A stretch of 64,000 nucleotides of DNA from Mycobacterium sp. Root135 (GTDB taxonomy: Bacteria; Actinomycetota; Actinomycetes; Mycobacteriales; Mycobacteriaceae): assembly GCF_001426545.1 (NCBI RefSeq), contig NZ_LMEZ01000011.1, positions 1 to 64,000 on the forward strand. The letters are read 5' to 3'. The notes under the pieces were generated by a model that saw nothing but the letters and a program-made list of their open reading frames with translations, did not search any database and had not been told where the DNA came from. Each line of letters starts with the position of its first letter. The stretch's first letter is position 1. Shown piece after piece: positions 53,672-62,001 of the stretch. The position numbers were made by a program, and so were the translations under genes.

Positions 53672-54904
53672 TCACCGCGAGGGACCCGTTTGTCTGGCCG
53701 GTGAGTTGCCGCGGTGGTCTGCGCCGAAGGTGGCGCGGAAGGACGCGAAACCTTGCAGGGTGTTGTTGAGGAGCGGCACGGGGGCGGAGGTCGTGATGTC
53801 GGCGACGACGGGGATCATGGCTCGCAGCAGTGCGTGCATCTCCAGCTTGGACAGATGCATTCCGACGCAGGCGTGCGCGCCGAATCCCCAACCGAGGTTG
53901 GCTCCCTTGCGGTGCAACGAGAACACCTCGGGGTTCTGGTACTGGGTTTCGTCCATGTTGGCCGAGGCGTAGAGCAGGACGACCCGGTCGCCTGCTCGCA
54001 GTTGTGAATCTTCGATCTCGACGTCGCGGTGGACGACTCGGGTGAATCCCCGCACGGGTGAGGACAGGCGCACGGCCTCGAGTGCGGCCGCCGGTACGAG
54101 GTCGGGATTGTCGCGCAATTCGTCCCAGACACCGGGAGTACGGGCAAGGCTCCACAGCAACTGGGCCGACGCCAGGATGGTGGTGTCGAGGCTTGGGCTG
54201 ATGATGCCGATCATCATGGTCTTGGCTTCCTGCACGCTGAGGATTCCGTCGTCGGCTGCGGCGATGATGGCCGCGGCCCAGCCACCGGGAGACAAGTGCT
54301 CCGGCCGTAGTGCACGGGCGTATCGCACGAAGCGCAGCGAGTCCGGCAACGCCGCCAGGCCACGACGATTCAGTGGACCCAATCCGTTGAATCCGGCGCG
54401 GGCCCAACGCAACATCTGGCCGTGGTCGATGTCGACGCCGATGAGATCGGCGACCACGCGCACCGGAAGGTGGGTGGCGAAATCCGACACGCCGTCGAAG
54501 GTGCCGCGCTTGAGGAGTTGGTCGACCAGGCCCGAGGCTTCCTGCTGCAGTGTCGGCTCGACGTCGGCCAAGGCCTTGGCCGAGAGCGAGTGCAGCAGGA
54601 CACGCCGGCGGTTGGCGTGCTCGTCGCCGTCGCTGGCGACCGTGGTGCCCTGGGTGAGTGCGTTCGTCAGCTTGTTGGCGGCGACGCCGTGACCGCTGCG
54701 GAAGGTGTCGTCGTCGCGCAGCGCTTGACGGACGTCGCGGTGGCGACCGACCGCCCACATCTGATGCTTCGGTAGCCATACCGCGGCGCCGGTCTCGCGG
54801 ATCCGGCGGTAGGTCTTGACAGGGTTCGACAATGTCTCACGACCATAGAGGTCCACGCCCAAGCGTGGTCCGGTGTGACGAATCCTTTTGTGCAACAGCA
54901 TCAT
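53672..54904 (-). CDS. Cytochrome P450
   Basis: 410 residues from ATG 54904. The ExxR pair is Glu276/Arg279 ('LEAVRLSSPVRGFTR'), the I-helix reads 'IGIISPSLDTTILA' and the heme Cys is Cys346 in 'WGFGAHACVGMHLSK'. Soluble bacterial class I P450; the substrate is unknown. No ferredoxin or reductase gene is adjacent, so redox partners must come from elsewhere. The 5' region (54905-55010) is AT-rich, unlike its surroundings, and probably holds the promoter. Confidence 0.9.
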   Translation of the reverse strand: MMLLHKRIRHTGPRLGVDLYGRETLSNPVKTYRRIRETGAAVWLPKHQMWAVGRHRDVRQALRDDDTFRSGHGVAANKLTNALTQGTTVASDGDEHANRRRVLLHSLSAKALADVEPTLQQEASGLVDQLLKRGTFDGVSDFATHLPVRVVADLIGVDIDHGQMLRWARAGFNGLGPLNRRGLAALPDSLRFVRYARALRPEHLSPGGWAAAIIAAADDGILSVQEAKTMMIGIISPSLDTTILASAQLLWSLARTPGVWDELRDNPDLVPAAALEAVRLSSPVRGFTRVVHRDVEIEDSQLRAGDRVVLLYASANMDETQYQNPEVFSLHRKGANLGWGFGAHACVGMHLSKLEMHALLRAMIPVVADITTSAPVPLLNNTLQGFASFRATFGADHRGNSPARQTGPSR

Positions 54905-55149
54905 CGTCGTTCAACCTCGTCTTGGCGGTCGCCAGAGGCGAGACCGCCCTCGGCTGTGATGTCCGCCTCACATTAGCAATTATGGTGCGCCACGGCAACA
55001 TTTTTATTGATAGGTGACCATTTAATCCTGGACCCCAACCGTGGTGCATCAACTCCCTGCGCTCGGCCAGATCGATTGCAGCCACAGCGATGTGAGTATC
55101 TCCGTCGCACGGGTGTGGTCGCCGTGATCGTCGAGGTAGGCGCTGTCCC

Positions 55150-55625
55150 CGGCGAGGGCCGGCCTCAACGTCGAACGCGTCATCATCGGAGCGCTCTACC
55201 TGGGTGGGGCACAACGCGCCTTCGACGACGCCTTGGCCTACGTAGGCCAACGCCACCAGTTCGGGACTCTCATCGGTTCCTTTCAAGCGCTCTCGCACCG
55301 ACTCGCCGATCTGGCCACCGAACTGGAGGCCACGCGACTACTGGCCTCCGACGTCGTCCAACGCGTCGAAAAGACCCCCGGCAGCTGCTGCTGCAAGCCG
55401 CGTCGATGGTCAAGCTCAAGGCAACCGAATTGGCCAAGCTGAGCACACTGGAATGCATGCAGATGCTCGGCGGGTACCTCTACGCCACCGAATACGGCAT
55501 GGAGGAACTCGTCCGATCCGCCCTGGCCTCCACCAACGTCGGCGGCACCAGCGAAGTCCAGCGCGACATCATCGCCAAGACCCTTGGCCTGGGATCTCGG
55601 CGACCCTCCCTCAGCAAATGGACGC
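55150..55625 (+). pseudogene. acyl-CoA dehydrogenase relic (C-terminal domain, frameshifted)
   Basis: Starting at 'GLNVERVIIGALYLGGAQRA' the plus-strand translation follows the C-terminal helical domain of acyl-CoA dehydrogenases ('QRHQFGTLIGSFQALSHRLA'). At about 55380 the reading frame changes, and the other frame continues the same protein with 'MVKLKATELAKLSTLECMQM' and 'SEVQRDIIAKTLGL'. The N-terminal two thirds are absent, so this is a truncated, frameshifted pseudogene. The second frame runs on openly into the TetR gene, which should not be read as a fusion. Confidence 0.72.
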
Positions 55626-55666
55626 CTAGCAATATATTAATGGTCGATCTCATGCATACTAGGGCG

Positions 55667-56356
55667 ATGGCTGTGGTGAGCGGAGAGACCCAGGAGCGGC
55701 GGCGCGGCCGACCCAAGGCCTCCGACGGCGTGCCGCTGGACACGATCCTAGCCGTGGCACTAAGGCAATTCGCCCTGCTCGGCTACGACGGTGCCTCACT
55801 GCGGACCATCAACCGTGAGCTCGGTGTCAGTCACAACGTTCTACATCAGCGCTTCGGCACCAAGGAGGGGCTCTGGCGCGCGGCGGTCGACCACGGGTTC
55901 GGCGGCCTGGTCGGCTACATGCAAAGCGTCTTCGACCCCACCATCACCGAACCGCTGGAACAGCTGCGCTTGGCGTTGCGACAGTTCCTCGTCTACTCAC
56001 ACGCCCATCCGGAACTGCTGGCCCTGATGAATTACGAAGGGCGACAATCCACCGAGCGCCTCGACTACATCTTCAGGCGCTACATCACACCCTCGCAGAC
56101 CCAGATCGTCCGCCTGCTCGCCCACCTCGCCGACGACGGCACCATCCGGCGGATTCCGCACAGCACCTTCTTCTTCCTCGCTACCCACGGTGGGGCGGCA
56201 CCCTTCACCCTTGCACCCCTCGCCGCGGCACTGGGCTCGCCCTCGCCCACCGCAGCCAACGGCGCCGACGTCGAGAAGCACGCCGACCTGGTCTCCACCG
56301 TTCTCATCGAGGGTCTGCGTCTGCGACCGGTCAAGGCGCGGCGCAAGCGCCCCTAA
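55667..56356 (+). CDS. TetR-family regulator
   Basis: 229 residues from ATG 55667. The HTH is 'SLRTINRELGVSHNVLHQRF' near residues 44-63, followed by a large ligand domain ('YIFRRYITPSQTQIVRLLAH'). A CATACT -10-like element ends 6 bases before the ATG, so the message may be leaderless; the AT-rich string AATATATTAAT lies just upstream (55631-55641), in contrast to the GC-rich surroundings. The neighbouring acyl-CoA dehydrogenase relic may be what remains of its target operon. Confidence 0.82.
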   Translation: MAVVSGETQERRRGRPKASDGVPLDTILAVALRQFALLGYDGASLRTINRELGVSHNVLHQRFGTKEGLWRAAVDHGFGGLVGYMQSVFDPTITEPLEQLRLALRQFLVYSHAHPELLALMNYEGRQSTERLDYIFRRYITPSQTQIVRLLAHLADDGTIRRIPHSTFFFLATHGGAAPFTLAPLAAALGSPSPTAANGADVEKHADLVSTVLIEGLRLRPVKARRKRP

Positions 56357-56551
56357 ATCCCGCATCCGCAGAGTTGCGCGTGCGCGACACCCGCAGTACC
56401 GCGGGTCCTCACCGCACTCACCCGAGAACTGGCCGTCGTCACGTCGCCCACCGGGATGGGTGCGCCACGGCGCGCCCGGCACCTGGCGGCACCCCACGGT
56501 CGCGCGCTCACCAGAAGCCTTGACGCCTCGGCGGTCTGGGGTGGCAACCCG

Positions 56552-56728
56552 TCACCATCCGACCTCCGGGCAGTGGAAGAAAACGACCGATCCGGCGGGC
56601 ATCACCACACTGACGTGCTCATCGGTGTGGGCGGGTTTGCGGGTGTCATCCCAGTTGTGTCTGCCGGGGATGACCACCGTTGCACCATTGTCGGCGGTGA
56701 AGTTGGTGATCGCCCAGATGGTAGCTGC
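56552..56728 (-). pseudogene. phytanoyl-CoA dioxygenase (PhyH) fragment
   Basis: The minus-strand translation 'FTADNGATVVIPGRHNWDDT' and 'DEHVSVVMPAGSVVFFHCPE' matches the C-terminal half of PhyH-family Fe(II)/2-oxoglutarate dioxygenases; the GATxVIPGSH-type His is present. The N-terminal metal site is missing and the segment after 'FFH' breaks off. The surrounding interval 56357-56981 has no intact gene. Confidence 0.6.
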
Positions 56729-56981
56729 GCTCAGCGCAGCTCTCGGGCGGGAGGCGGGATACATGCAGACGTGACGAAAGTCGTTGTGCGGCATTGGTTT
56801 GTTTAGGCAGATCGCGGCCCTGCGTCAATTCGCGTCTCCGAGCGGGTGGACATGAAAGTGAGAATTCTTGGTGTGGACATTGCGTGAGCACGGTTGCTTC
56901 GTCGCAGATAAGAGGATCTCAAGTGGACACCAAACTTGAGAAGCCACAGGTGATGATGAGTCGGACGGACGGTGAGGTGAG

Positions 56982-57021
56982 CTGACCTGACCTGACCTGA
57001 CCTGACCTGACCTGACAAGTG
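56982..57021. repeat. pentanucleotide tandem repeat, 8 x CTGAC
   Basis: Eight exact copies of CTGAC follow one another without interruption, between the PhyH and MmyB relics. The unit is not a multiple of three, so any frame across it would shift with copy number. No intact gene spans it. Confidence 0.95.
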
Positions 57022-57227
57022 GTGAGGAGTGTGACCGGCCATTGGACATCAGGTATGAGACGCGGGTACTGCAGGGGCGGCAGTTCGGTTGCGGGCCATG
57101 CCGAGGCCCGGCGCTTGAACCCTCTAAAGAGGGTGTCGCAGTGGATCGCCCTTGTGCTTCTGCGCCTATGCGGTACAGCCCATCCAGGCGCCGTTCGGCC
57201 GACGCTGTCGGACCTCATCGGCGAGAT

Positions 57228-57510
57228 CCTTACGCCCAGTGAGATATTCCGAATCCGGTGTGCAGCGGGCAACGTGCGCTTGCACCGGTCCAGACGCAAG
57301 CACTTCCATGATCCCGTCGTAGGCGCCCTCGACCTGGCCTTCGACACCATGACGTTGTCGGCCGATGCCGGGCTCGCCTTGACCGCGTACACCGCCGAGC
57401 CCGCAGCGCCTCTGCCGACGGTCTGGTGTTGTTGGCGAGTTGGTCGGCCAACCATTCCGCGGGGAACTCCGCGGAAGCGGCGCCGGCCACCGGCGCGGAG
57501 CATTGGTGAC
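57228..57510 (+). pseudogene. relic of an XRE/MmyB-type regulator (ligand domain)
   Basis: The plus-strand segment 'NVRLHRSRRKHFHDPVVGAL' followed by 'ADAGLALTAYTAEPAAP' matches the MmyB-like ligand-binding domain that ends many actinobacterial XRE regulators. At about 57410 the frame shifts and the other frame supplies the expected end, 'LVLLASWSANHSAGN', to TGA 57508-57510. The HTH domain is not found upstream. Such regulators usually sit beside an oxidoreductase or hydrolase, here the hydrolase at 57547. Confidence 0.6.
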
Positions 57511-57546
57511 CGACGCACGCATCGCAAACTGTTCTAGGCTGGGCGC

Positions 57547-58476
57547 GTGACAAACATGTCAACGATCGAGGACATTCAGTACAGCGGGTCCGACGGCGAC
57601 GCAGACAAGTCCGGCCATCTGCTTGACCTCTACCTCCCTGAGGCGACTGAGCCAGTGCCCGTAGTTATTTGGACGATGGGCAGCGGATTCACCGCCCCGG
57701 CGGGCAGAATCGCAGGCGACATTTTCGCCCGGCAGTTCGGACCGCACGGCTACGCGGTGGCGGCGGTGGCGGTGCGTGGAAGCGGTCAGGCGCAGTTTCC
57801 GGCCCAGCAGGACGACACCCTCGACGCGGTGTCCTTCCTACGGCGCAACGCCGCAACCTATGGGCTCGACGCCGGACGCTTCGCCTACGTCGGCCATTCC
57901 TCGGGCGGCTGGAGTGCGGCGGTTGCCGGCACCCAGGGTTCCGGCGACAGTGCCGTCCAGGCAGCCATTGCGCTGTCGTCACCCACCGACATCGGGAACA
58001 TGGACCGGCAGGCGCTGCCGGACGCCGCGCACCGGTTGGCGGTGCGCGGTCCCGACGGTGGGGCGGGCCTGAACTCGTTCGACGGGCGCCACGAGGCTGC
58101 AGAGTCCCCCGAAGGGCGGCTAATCGGCGGGCGGGTCAGTGCCCACCCCGGCAGGGCGGCGGCGGCAAGCCCGGCTCTGCACGTCACCCCTGACGGGCCG
58201 CCGTTTCTCATCGTCCACGGCACCGAGGACGAATACGTTCCGTTCGCGCAGGGCACTACGCTGTACACCGCGCTTCAGGCAGCAGGCCGAGACGTCACCT
58301 TCGTGACGTTGTCCGGCGGGAACCATCTGGACGCCATTCCACCGTGGAATCTCGGCGCCGCCCAAAGCGCCACGCGAGCGCACTCCCGCAACGGCGAACC
58401 GCCGGTGATCACCCCGGTGATCGGAGACGGGTGGTCGGTGCTCGTCGACTTCGTGAACGCCCACCTGCGTGCTTGA
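57547..58476 (+). CDS. alpha/beta hydrolase, esterase-like
   Basis: 309 residues from GTG 57547 (ATG 57556 is an alternative). The start 'LLDLYLPEATEPVPVVIWTM' and the nucleophile elbow 'VGHSSGGWSAAV' are typical of BD-FAE/prolyl-oligopeptidase-like esterases. Asp in 'VHGTEDEYVPF' and His in 'LSGGNHLDAIPPW' complete the triad. The substrate is unknown. No signal peptide. The regulator upstream is a relic, so its control may have changed. Confidence 0.78.
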   Translation: MTNMSTIEDIQYSGSDGDADKSGHLLDLYLPEATEPVPVVIWTMGSGFTAPAGRIAGDIFARQFGPHGYAVAAVAVRGSGQAQFPAQQDDTLDAVSFLRRNAATYGLDAGRFAYVGHSSGGWSAAVAGTQGSGDSAVQAAIALSSPTDIGNMDRQALPDAAHRLAVRGPDGGAGLNSFDGRHEAAESPEGRLIGGRVSAHPGRAAAASPALHVTPDGPPFLIVHGTEDEYVPFAQGTTLYTALQAAGRDVTFVTLSGGNHLDAIPPWNLGAAQSATRAHSRNGEPPVITPVIGDGWSVLVDFVNAHLRA

Positions 58477-58577
58477 TCAGTTGCCCAGGTGTACTCCAGG
58501 GTTTCAGCGGTGATGGGAAGTCCCAGACCCTCCGCCCAGCGAAATGCCCTGTGGGACAACCGGTCGCCACGATTCGA

Positions 58578-58740
58578 TCAGACTCCCACGGAAAGAACGG
58601 GGTAGGCGTCTTCGCTGAACTCGCGGGAATGTGCCTGTTCGCCGGTGACGAACAGTATCGGGCGGGGCGAGATCGTCTCGATGTCGTTGGACGGGTAAAG
58701 GTTCACGAACTTGACGTTGCTGGCGGGGGTGGATTGCTCG
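58578..58740 (-). pseudogene. alpha/beta hydrolase relic, YcjY type
   Basis: The minus-strand translation 'FVNLYPSNDIETISPRPILF' and 'GEQAHSREFSEDAY' matches the segment around the catalytic Asp of YcjY-like hydrolases. It then runs into a premature stop (TGA 58578-58580) before the catalytic His. The upstream part up to 59069 has no continuous homologous frame. The rest of the 58477-59069 gap holds no gene I can identify. Confidence 0.5.
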
Positions 58741-59069
58741 CTCGAGTACTACGGGCCGGTTCATCATGGGAGAGCATCGGGTTGGGCACCCGCCACGCCC
58801 CGACGGCGCCATCGAAGCGGACACTTGGCCCAGGTGATCACGGCGGTGCTCGTCGACGGACTGCGCCCCTTTGACCCTCGCCAAATGTTCAGCACGCCCG
58901 TCGGCCCAATACGACGATTCGCACATGCAGTTTCGCGCATCGTCGATCTGGACGGTTTCATCCTTCTGTAGGACCGGCATGGGTTCTCTTGTATGAAGAA
59001 TGCGCGAGTGGTGCCTGCCCAACTCGTGGATTCGACCGGCATGGCACCGGAGCTCATGCTGTGCGGTTT

Positions 59070-60047
59070 TCACCGGGTGATCGACCGTGCGGCGCCGAGT
59101 GCTTTTCGGGTGGTGGCTATGGCTTCGGCGTATTCGTGACGGATCTGCTCCACGAGTTCCGGGGTCGAACTGGTCGCGGTGGTCGCCGAAACGCTGTGTC
59201 CGGCACTAAAGAAGCCAGTGTTGTCCGAGGTGCCATCGAGGTCGGGTAACACAGTGGCACCGAATGCGTCGACGACGTCGTGGGCGGGTGTTCTCTTGGG
59301 TGCCTTGATCATGTTGGTCCACAGGCCGGTGTGCGCGGTGGTCAGTTCGATGTCGTCGAGGGTTGCCTCGACGACGGCGCGACGGTATTGCGGCGATGCC
59401 GCGCTCTCGTGCGTCGCGATGAACCTGGTGCCCATGTATCCGAGGTCGCAGCCGGCGGTTCTGGCCGCCAGTAGCGATGCGCCGTCGACGACGCCGCCGG
59501 CCAGGATCAGGGGGCCGTCCCAGACTGCGCGCGTTGCCCGGATGAACGCCAGTGGATTGGCCCAGCCAGTCTGGCCTCCTGCGCCGGCGGCTAGCAGGAT
59601 TAGGCCGTCGACACCCGCGTCGATGGCACGTTGGACATGGCGCAGCGAGGACACGTCGGAAAGCACCAGGATGCCCGCATCGTGCAGCGGTGTCACGACT
59701 GCGGCCGGTGAGCCGACACTGGTAATCACCGCCGGAACACGATGGCGAATAAGCACATTCAGATCCTCGGTGCGGCGGGCGTTGGTCGTGTGCACGATGA
59801 GATTCGGCATCACCGGGCCGGCGGGCATGCTCGCCCGCGCGGCGGCATCGCCGCATTCGGTTAGCCAACGATCCAGCTCGTTGGTCGACCCGCAGTTGTG
59901 GGTCGGGAACGACACCGCCACTCCTGAGGCCGATGCGGCCAAGACCAGATCGAGGCTGGACACCCCGGTCATCGGCGCGACGATCAAGGGAAGGACCAGG
60001 GCATCGGCCATCGCTGAGAACCGTTCGCGGCGGTCGGGTTCACTCAC
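59070..60047 (-). CDS. Nitronate monooxygenase/2-nitropropane dioxygenase family protein
   Basis: 325 residues. 'LPLIVAPMTGVSSLDLVLAA' at the N-terminus, 'LILLAAGAGGQTGWANPLA' (FMN phosphate loop) and 'GCDLGYMGTRFIATHES' are characteristic of the NMO/FabK-like TIM-barrel flavoproteins. Members oxidise alkyl nitronates such as propionate 3-nitronate, but many family members act as enoyl reductases or are unassigned. It is the last gene of the minus-strand group that starts at 61909. Confidence 0.85.
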   Translation of the reverse strand: MSEPDRRERFSAMADALVLPLIVAPMTGVSSLDLVLAASASGVAVSFPTHNCGSTNELDRWLTECGDAAARASMPAGPVMPNLIVHTTNARRTEDLNVLIRHRVPAVITSVGSPAAVVTPLHDAGILVLSDVSSLRHVQRAIDAGVDGLILLAAGAGGQTGWANPLAFIRATRAVWDGPLILAGGVVDGASLLAARTAGCDLGYMGTRFIATHESAASPQYRRAVVEATLDDIELTTAHTGLWTNMIKAPKRTPAHDVVDAFGATVLPDLDGTSDNTGFFSAGHSVSATTATSSTPELVEQIRHEYAEAIATTRKALGAARSITR

Positions 60048-60145
60048 CGATCAACACCGACTGCATCGCGGGGCCGTAGGTACGACGTCATGGCAGCCAG
60101 GGCCCCGCGACAGCCTGCGGGCTGCCCGGAAATGGTCGATGCCGG

Positions 60146-61069
60146 TCATCGGAGGAGGCGCAGGATCTCGGCGGCTAGGCCCGCGGGGTTACTGGACTGA
60201 ATCGTGTGCCCGGCGTCGGGAACTTGCGCCCAGGTGGCACCGGGGATGAGGCTGGCCAGCTCGATCGCACCGTCGATCCCCAGGATTGGGCTGCGCTCAC
60301 CGCGCAGCACGGTGGTGGGGCACCGAATCCGGCTGGCGAGGGCGCGTAGGTCGTCACCCAGCGGGACCTCGATCTCCGTGAACTGCGCGGTGTCGTATTT
60401 GAAGGTCAAGCGCCCGTGGTCATTCCAGCGCAGGTTGGCTGCGGTGGTGTCGCCACCGGCGACCCTCGACGGTGAGCGCTGAGCGAGGAAATCGTCGACC
60501 TCGTCCATATCGGCGAACGTCGGGTTGGCCGTGATCAAGGCGTGTACCGAGCCCGTACCCGTCCGGTTGACCGCGGGCGCGACGTCCAGCACGGCCAGAC
60601 CGGCCGCTGCGGGCCGGTTTCTCGCCGCCCACGCCATCGCGCCGATTCCGCCCAAGGAGTGACCGACGACCACGACGCGTTCCAAGTTGAGCGCGTCGAC
60701 GACAGCGTCGACGTCATCGGCGATGGCCTGGGCACTGTATTGGCCGCGCTCGGCCCATTCGCTGTCGCCGTGGCCTCGAAGATCCATCGCGATGCATCGC
60801 GCGTATGGGCGAAGCAGGTTGCCCACCAGGTCGAAGGTGTGAGCATGTAGCCCTCCGCCGTGCAACATCAGTATCTCGGGGGTGTGCACCGGGCCCGGCC
60901 ACTCCAAGTAGTGAATCGCGGGTGCGTCGCCGTTGGGCACCATGCCGTCGGCGGGCAACACCAGGCCTTCCGCGGCAATGTCGTGGCGAGTCGCGGCTAC
61001 AAGCAGGCGCTGCTTGCGGGTCTGAACGGCATCCAGGCGCAGCGCGCGCAGCGACAGACGTCGGCTCAT
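60146..61069 (-). CDS. alpha/beta hydrolase
   Basis: 307 residues from ATG 61069. The oxyanion 'LMLHGGGLHAHTF', the nucleophile 'VVGHSLGGIGAMAWA' and the C-terminal 'VPDAGHTIQSSNP' (His) form a complete active site of the epoxide-hydrolase/meta-cleavage hydrolase type. The N-terminal ~35 residues are basic and extra. The start overlaps the preceding short gene (ATGA). The substrate is unknown; the surrounding genes suggest a small catabolic operon. Confidence 0.85.
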   Translation of the reverse strand: MSRRLSLRALRLDAVQTRKQRLLVAATRHDIAAEGLVLPADGMVPNGDAPAIHYLEWPGPVHTPEILMLHGGGLHAHTFDLVGNLLRPYARCIAMDLRGHGDSEWAERGQYSAQAIADDVDAVVDALNLERVVVVGHSLGGIGAMAWAARNRPAAAGLAVLDVAPAVNRTGTGSVHALITANPTFADMDEVDDFLAQRSPSRVAGGDTTAANLRWNDHGRLTFKYDTAQFTEIEVPLGDDLRALASRIRCPTTVLRGERSPILGIDGAIELASLIPGATWAQVPDAGHTIQSSNPAGLAAEILRLLR

Positions 61070-61404
61070 CTACGACCTCCCCATCCGTGGCCGCTCCCGG
61101 TAGAAGTTGACGTGGCGCGGCGAAGGGACACGACATCGCAGCGGGCCGGGTCACACAGGCGCAGGTCGCGGGCCATCATCAGCGAGGCCGTCACCGCACC
61201 GTAGGCATCGAAGACTGGTGCGGAGACCTGCATGACCTGCACCTCGGTTTCATGGTCCAACTCGGTTGTCAGATAGTCGCTGTGGCGCAATCGCTCGATC
61301 GATCCGTCGCGTGCTTGCCGATCGGGATCTGAGTCCGGGCCCCCGCGCACGGCGGCGAAACGACGTCTCCCGCCTGTGCCGGTCACCAGTGGCCTGTGAC
61401 GCAT
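61066..61404 (-). CDS. short ORF resembling an IclR effector-domain end
   Basis: 112 residues from ATG 61404. The segment 'VQVMQVSAPVFDAYGAVTAS' looks like the last strands of the IclR ligand domain ('APVFD..G.V.ASL'), while the N-terminal 30 residues are Arg/Gly-rich and unlike any family. There is no DNA-binding part. Its stop overlaps the hydrolase start and it begins 4 bases after the NTF2-like gene, so it is embedded in an operon. It may be a decayed regulator end whose translation is kept only by coupling. Confidence 0.42.
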   Translation of the reverse strand: MRHRPLVTGTGGRRRFAAVRGGPDSDPDRQARDGSIERLRHSDYLTTELDHETEVQVMQVSAPVFDAYGAVTASLMMARDLRLCDPARCDVVSLRRATSTSTGSGHGWGGRR

Positions 61405-61408
61405 ACGT

Positions 61409-61909
61409 CTAGACCGGCGTCTTGAGATCGCCTACGCCACTTGCCTTGATCTCGTCGCGGTAGGCCTGTTCGAATCCGTTGTCGGTGTAGTAGCGGTAGG
61501 TGTTGATGAGCCCGGCGTGGTTGACGGTGAACCACACGGTGGCTCGCGCGCGGTAGGTCTTGCCGTTGGGTTGGACGACGCGGTCATCGGTGATGGGCCA
61601 GGGCCGATTGAGGGTTCCGGTCTCGTAGAACTCGCATACGACGGTCGCCCCGTCGACGGCGATGTCGATGAGCTCCCAGTTGGTGTCGTCGAATCCCTTG
61701 TTCCAGCGTTGGACCATGTCCTGGTACATGTCGCGACCCATCCGTTGCCAGTTCGACGATGCGCCGGCGCGGGTGAAGTCCGGTGCCATCAATTCCCACA
61801 TGCCTTGGTCGTCGGCCTCGTTGTAGGCAGCGATGTATGCCATCACCGTGTCGAGCGGGGTTCGGGTGACCGAGGCTGCGGTCAGTTTCTTGGGGTCGAG
61901 GATGGTCAC
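61409..61909 (-). CDS. NTF2/SnoaL-like protein
   Basis: 166 residues from ATG 61909. 'PLDTVMAYIAAYNEADDQGM' as first helix and the repeated strands ending 'FTVNHAGLINTYRYYTDNGF' fit the cone-shaped NTF2-like fold of SnoaL polyketide cyclases and ketosteroid isomerases. Catalytic residues cannot be assigned. It is the first gene after the divergent-looking gap to the TetR gene at 62002-62643, on the same strand. Confidence 0.78.
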   Translation of the reverse strand: MTILDPKKLTAASVTRTPLDTVMAYIAAYNEADDQGMWELMAPDFTRAGASSNWQRMGRDMYQDMVQRWNKGFDDTNWELIDIAVDGATVVCEFYETGTLNRPWPITDDRVVQPNGKTYRARATVWFTVNHAGLINTYRYYTDNGFEQAYRDEIKASGVGDLKTPV

Positions 61910-62001
61910 GAGGTCGTCCTTTCGATTCGATCAGTGGTCTCACCTTGCCGGCGGGACCACGCGTGAACTCTTTCTGGGCGCGGTGGCGCCCAAAGCTGTT
62001 G

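Noticed and set aside
55007..55666. Fusion protein of acyl-CoA dehydrogenase and TetR regulator
   Set aside because: The upstream part is a frameshifted relic, and a leaderless start signal lies directly before the TetR ATG.
56982..57021. CRISPR-like array
   Set aside because: The repeats are 5-base units with no spacers; this is a simple tandem repeat. No CRISPR array or cas gene was seen in the window.
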